This document shows, one piece after another, positions 63,403-64,000 of a stretch of 64,000 nucleotides of DNA. Each line of letters starts with the position of its first letter. Position 1 is the first letter of the stretch. Source of the DNA: an uncultured Flavobacterium sp. (GTDB lineage Bacteria > Bacteroidota > Bacteroidia > Flavobacteriales > Flavobacteriaceae); the NCBI GenBank assembly GCA_947632215.1, contig CANROJ010000006.1, positions 1 to 64,000 on the forward strand, in the 5' to 3' direction. Below the pieces are notes generated by a model, which did no database searches, was not told where the DNA came from, and saw only the letters and a program-made list of their open reading frames with translations. Position numbers and translations under genes: made by a program.

Positions 63403-64000
63403 ATGATAAATGAAAATAGCCTTCAGGAGTTAAAACAAATTTTACAAACTCCTCAGAAAATAGCACTTATACCTCATCGCAATCCCGATGGCGATGCAAT
63501 TGGTTCTACATTAGGGTTCTACCACGTCTTAAAGAATATGGGACATAGTCCTGTGGTTGTATCCCCTAATGACTTTCCAAATTTCTTAGCATGGATGCCT
63601 GAAAGCAAAGACATTGTAATCTTTGAAACAAACAGAAAACAAGCTTGTGAAATTTTACTAAAAAGTGACTATATCTTTACTTTAGATTTTAATATTTTAC
63701 TGCGTACAGGAGATCAAATGGAGAGCTTTTTACAGCGTTTAAAAAAGCCTTTCGTAATGATTGATCATCACCAAATGCCTGGTGACTATGCACAAGTCAT
63801 GTTCTCTAATCCCGAGTTTGGATCTACCTGTGAGCTACTTTATACTATTTTAGAAAAATTAGACCTTATAAATTTCGTAGACAAACAAGCCGCTACCTGT
63901 ATTTACACAGGCATAGTAACGGATTCAGGTTCTTTTAGATTTCCAAAAACCACCGCTAATACTCACCGAGTAGTAGCAGAGTTAATTCAAAAAGACATAG
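63403..64000 (+). CDS. DHH-family phosphoesterase (NrnA-like), cut by window end
   Basis: The first 199 codons of a DHH protein. Seen: HRNPDGDAIGSTLGFYHVL (metal motif with D of DxD), LDFN, MIDHHQMPGDY (the DHH motif) and YTGIVTDSGSFRFPKTT. This is the oligoribonuclease/pAp-phosphatase NrnA outline. Starts at ATG 63403; the end and the DHHA1 domain lie beyond the window. Upstream TATTTTCG is a weak -7 element. Confidence 0.92.
   Translation, partial: MINENSLQELKQILQTPQKIALIPHRNPDGDAIGSTLGFYHVLKNMGHSPVVVSPNDFPNFLAWMPESKDIVIFETNRKQACEILLKSDYIFTLDFNILLRTGDQMESFLQRLKKPFVMIDHHQMPGDYAQVMFSNPEFGSTCELLYTILEKLDLINFVDKQAATCIYTGIVTDSGSFRFPKTTANTHRVVAELIQKDI

Noticed and set aside
1..64000. CRISPR arrays, complete insertion sequences, rRNA, toxin-antitoxin or phage-defence genes
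   Set aside because: Looked for regular spaced repeats, transposase motifs and rRNA strings; none seen.

Overview
The window is a 64 kb piece of chromosome from an AT-rich member of the Bacteroidota, most likely family Flavobacteriaceae. The evidence is the gene content (fused CcoNO oxidase, DUF4290, DUF5683, DUF5686, DUF4369, large signal peptidase I, WbqC, bacillithiol enzyme BshC), the near-exclusive use of TAA stops, and promoters of the Bacteroidota type (TTG-N19-TAnnTTTG), seen in exact form before hupB and before two of the three tRNA genes (TTT-G shifted by one base in none of them). Genus cannot be set from the sequence alone.

Layout. 0.2-6.3 kb: YbaB, a LOG-like protein, two lipoproteins, an M23 peptidase, then a coiled-coil protein with ZapA. 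6.3-8.0 kb: a 6S-like RNA gene directly followed by ribonuclease Y. 8.1-20.1 kb: housekeeping genes (XerD, AroQ, DUF5686 outer-membrane protein, MurA with an Asp in place of the catalytic Cys, DUF4290, DUF493, a P-loop NTPase, RecQ, Fmt, HU, class IV aminotransferase, START-like protein). 20.2-24.5 kb: the only accessory-looking stretch, with three near-identical tRNA-Met(CAT) genes, an aldehyde dehydrogenase/DUF779 pair between copies two and three, and after copy three the wreck of a serine recombinase and a frameshifted GNAT acetyltransferase. 24.6-32.9 kb: M20 amidohydrolase, a half-helicase, a NatAB-type ABC exporter, DnaJ-GrpE, an epimerase-like protein and DUF4442. 33.0-42.1 kb: PadR/PspC pair, OmpA-type lipoprotein, lipocalin-like lipoprotein, HtpG, an EamA transporter and a very long secreted repeat protein. 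42.2-48.0 kb: TSUP transporter, orphan radical SAM protein, BshC and a dienoyl-CoA-reductase-like SDR. 48.1-53.4 kb: ParA-ParB-DUF5683-DapB-LepB-WbqC, a co-directional block. 53.5-63.3 kb: the whole cbb3 oxidase set (CcoI-CcoS-CcoNO-CcoQ-CcoP, then CcoG-FixH-TauE-like) facing away from an FNR/CRP-type regulator. The window ends inside a DHH phosphoesterase gene.

How it fits together. The cbb3 genes and the divergent regulator look like one oxygen-response unit: a perfect palindrome TATGAT-N4-ATCATA lies between regulator and ccoI, about 41 bp before a plausible ccoI start, and a weaker copy lies at a similar place before ccoS. The two heat-shock loci (grpE-dnaJ and htpG) share an unusual promoter layout: a GG-N10-GC element of the sigma-54 type with a TGTCA repeat two helical turns upstream. 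Most of the window is ordinary core genome; no CRISPR array, complete mobile element, toxin-antitoxin or defence system was seen.
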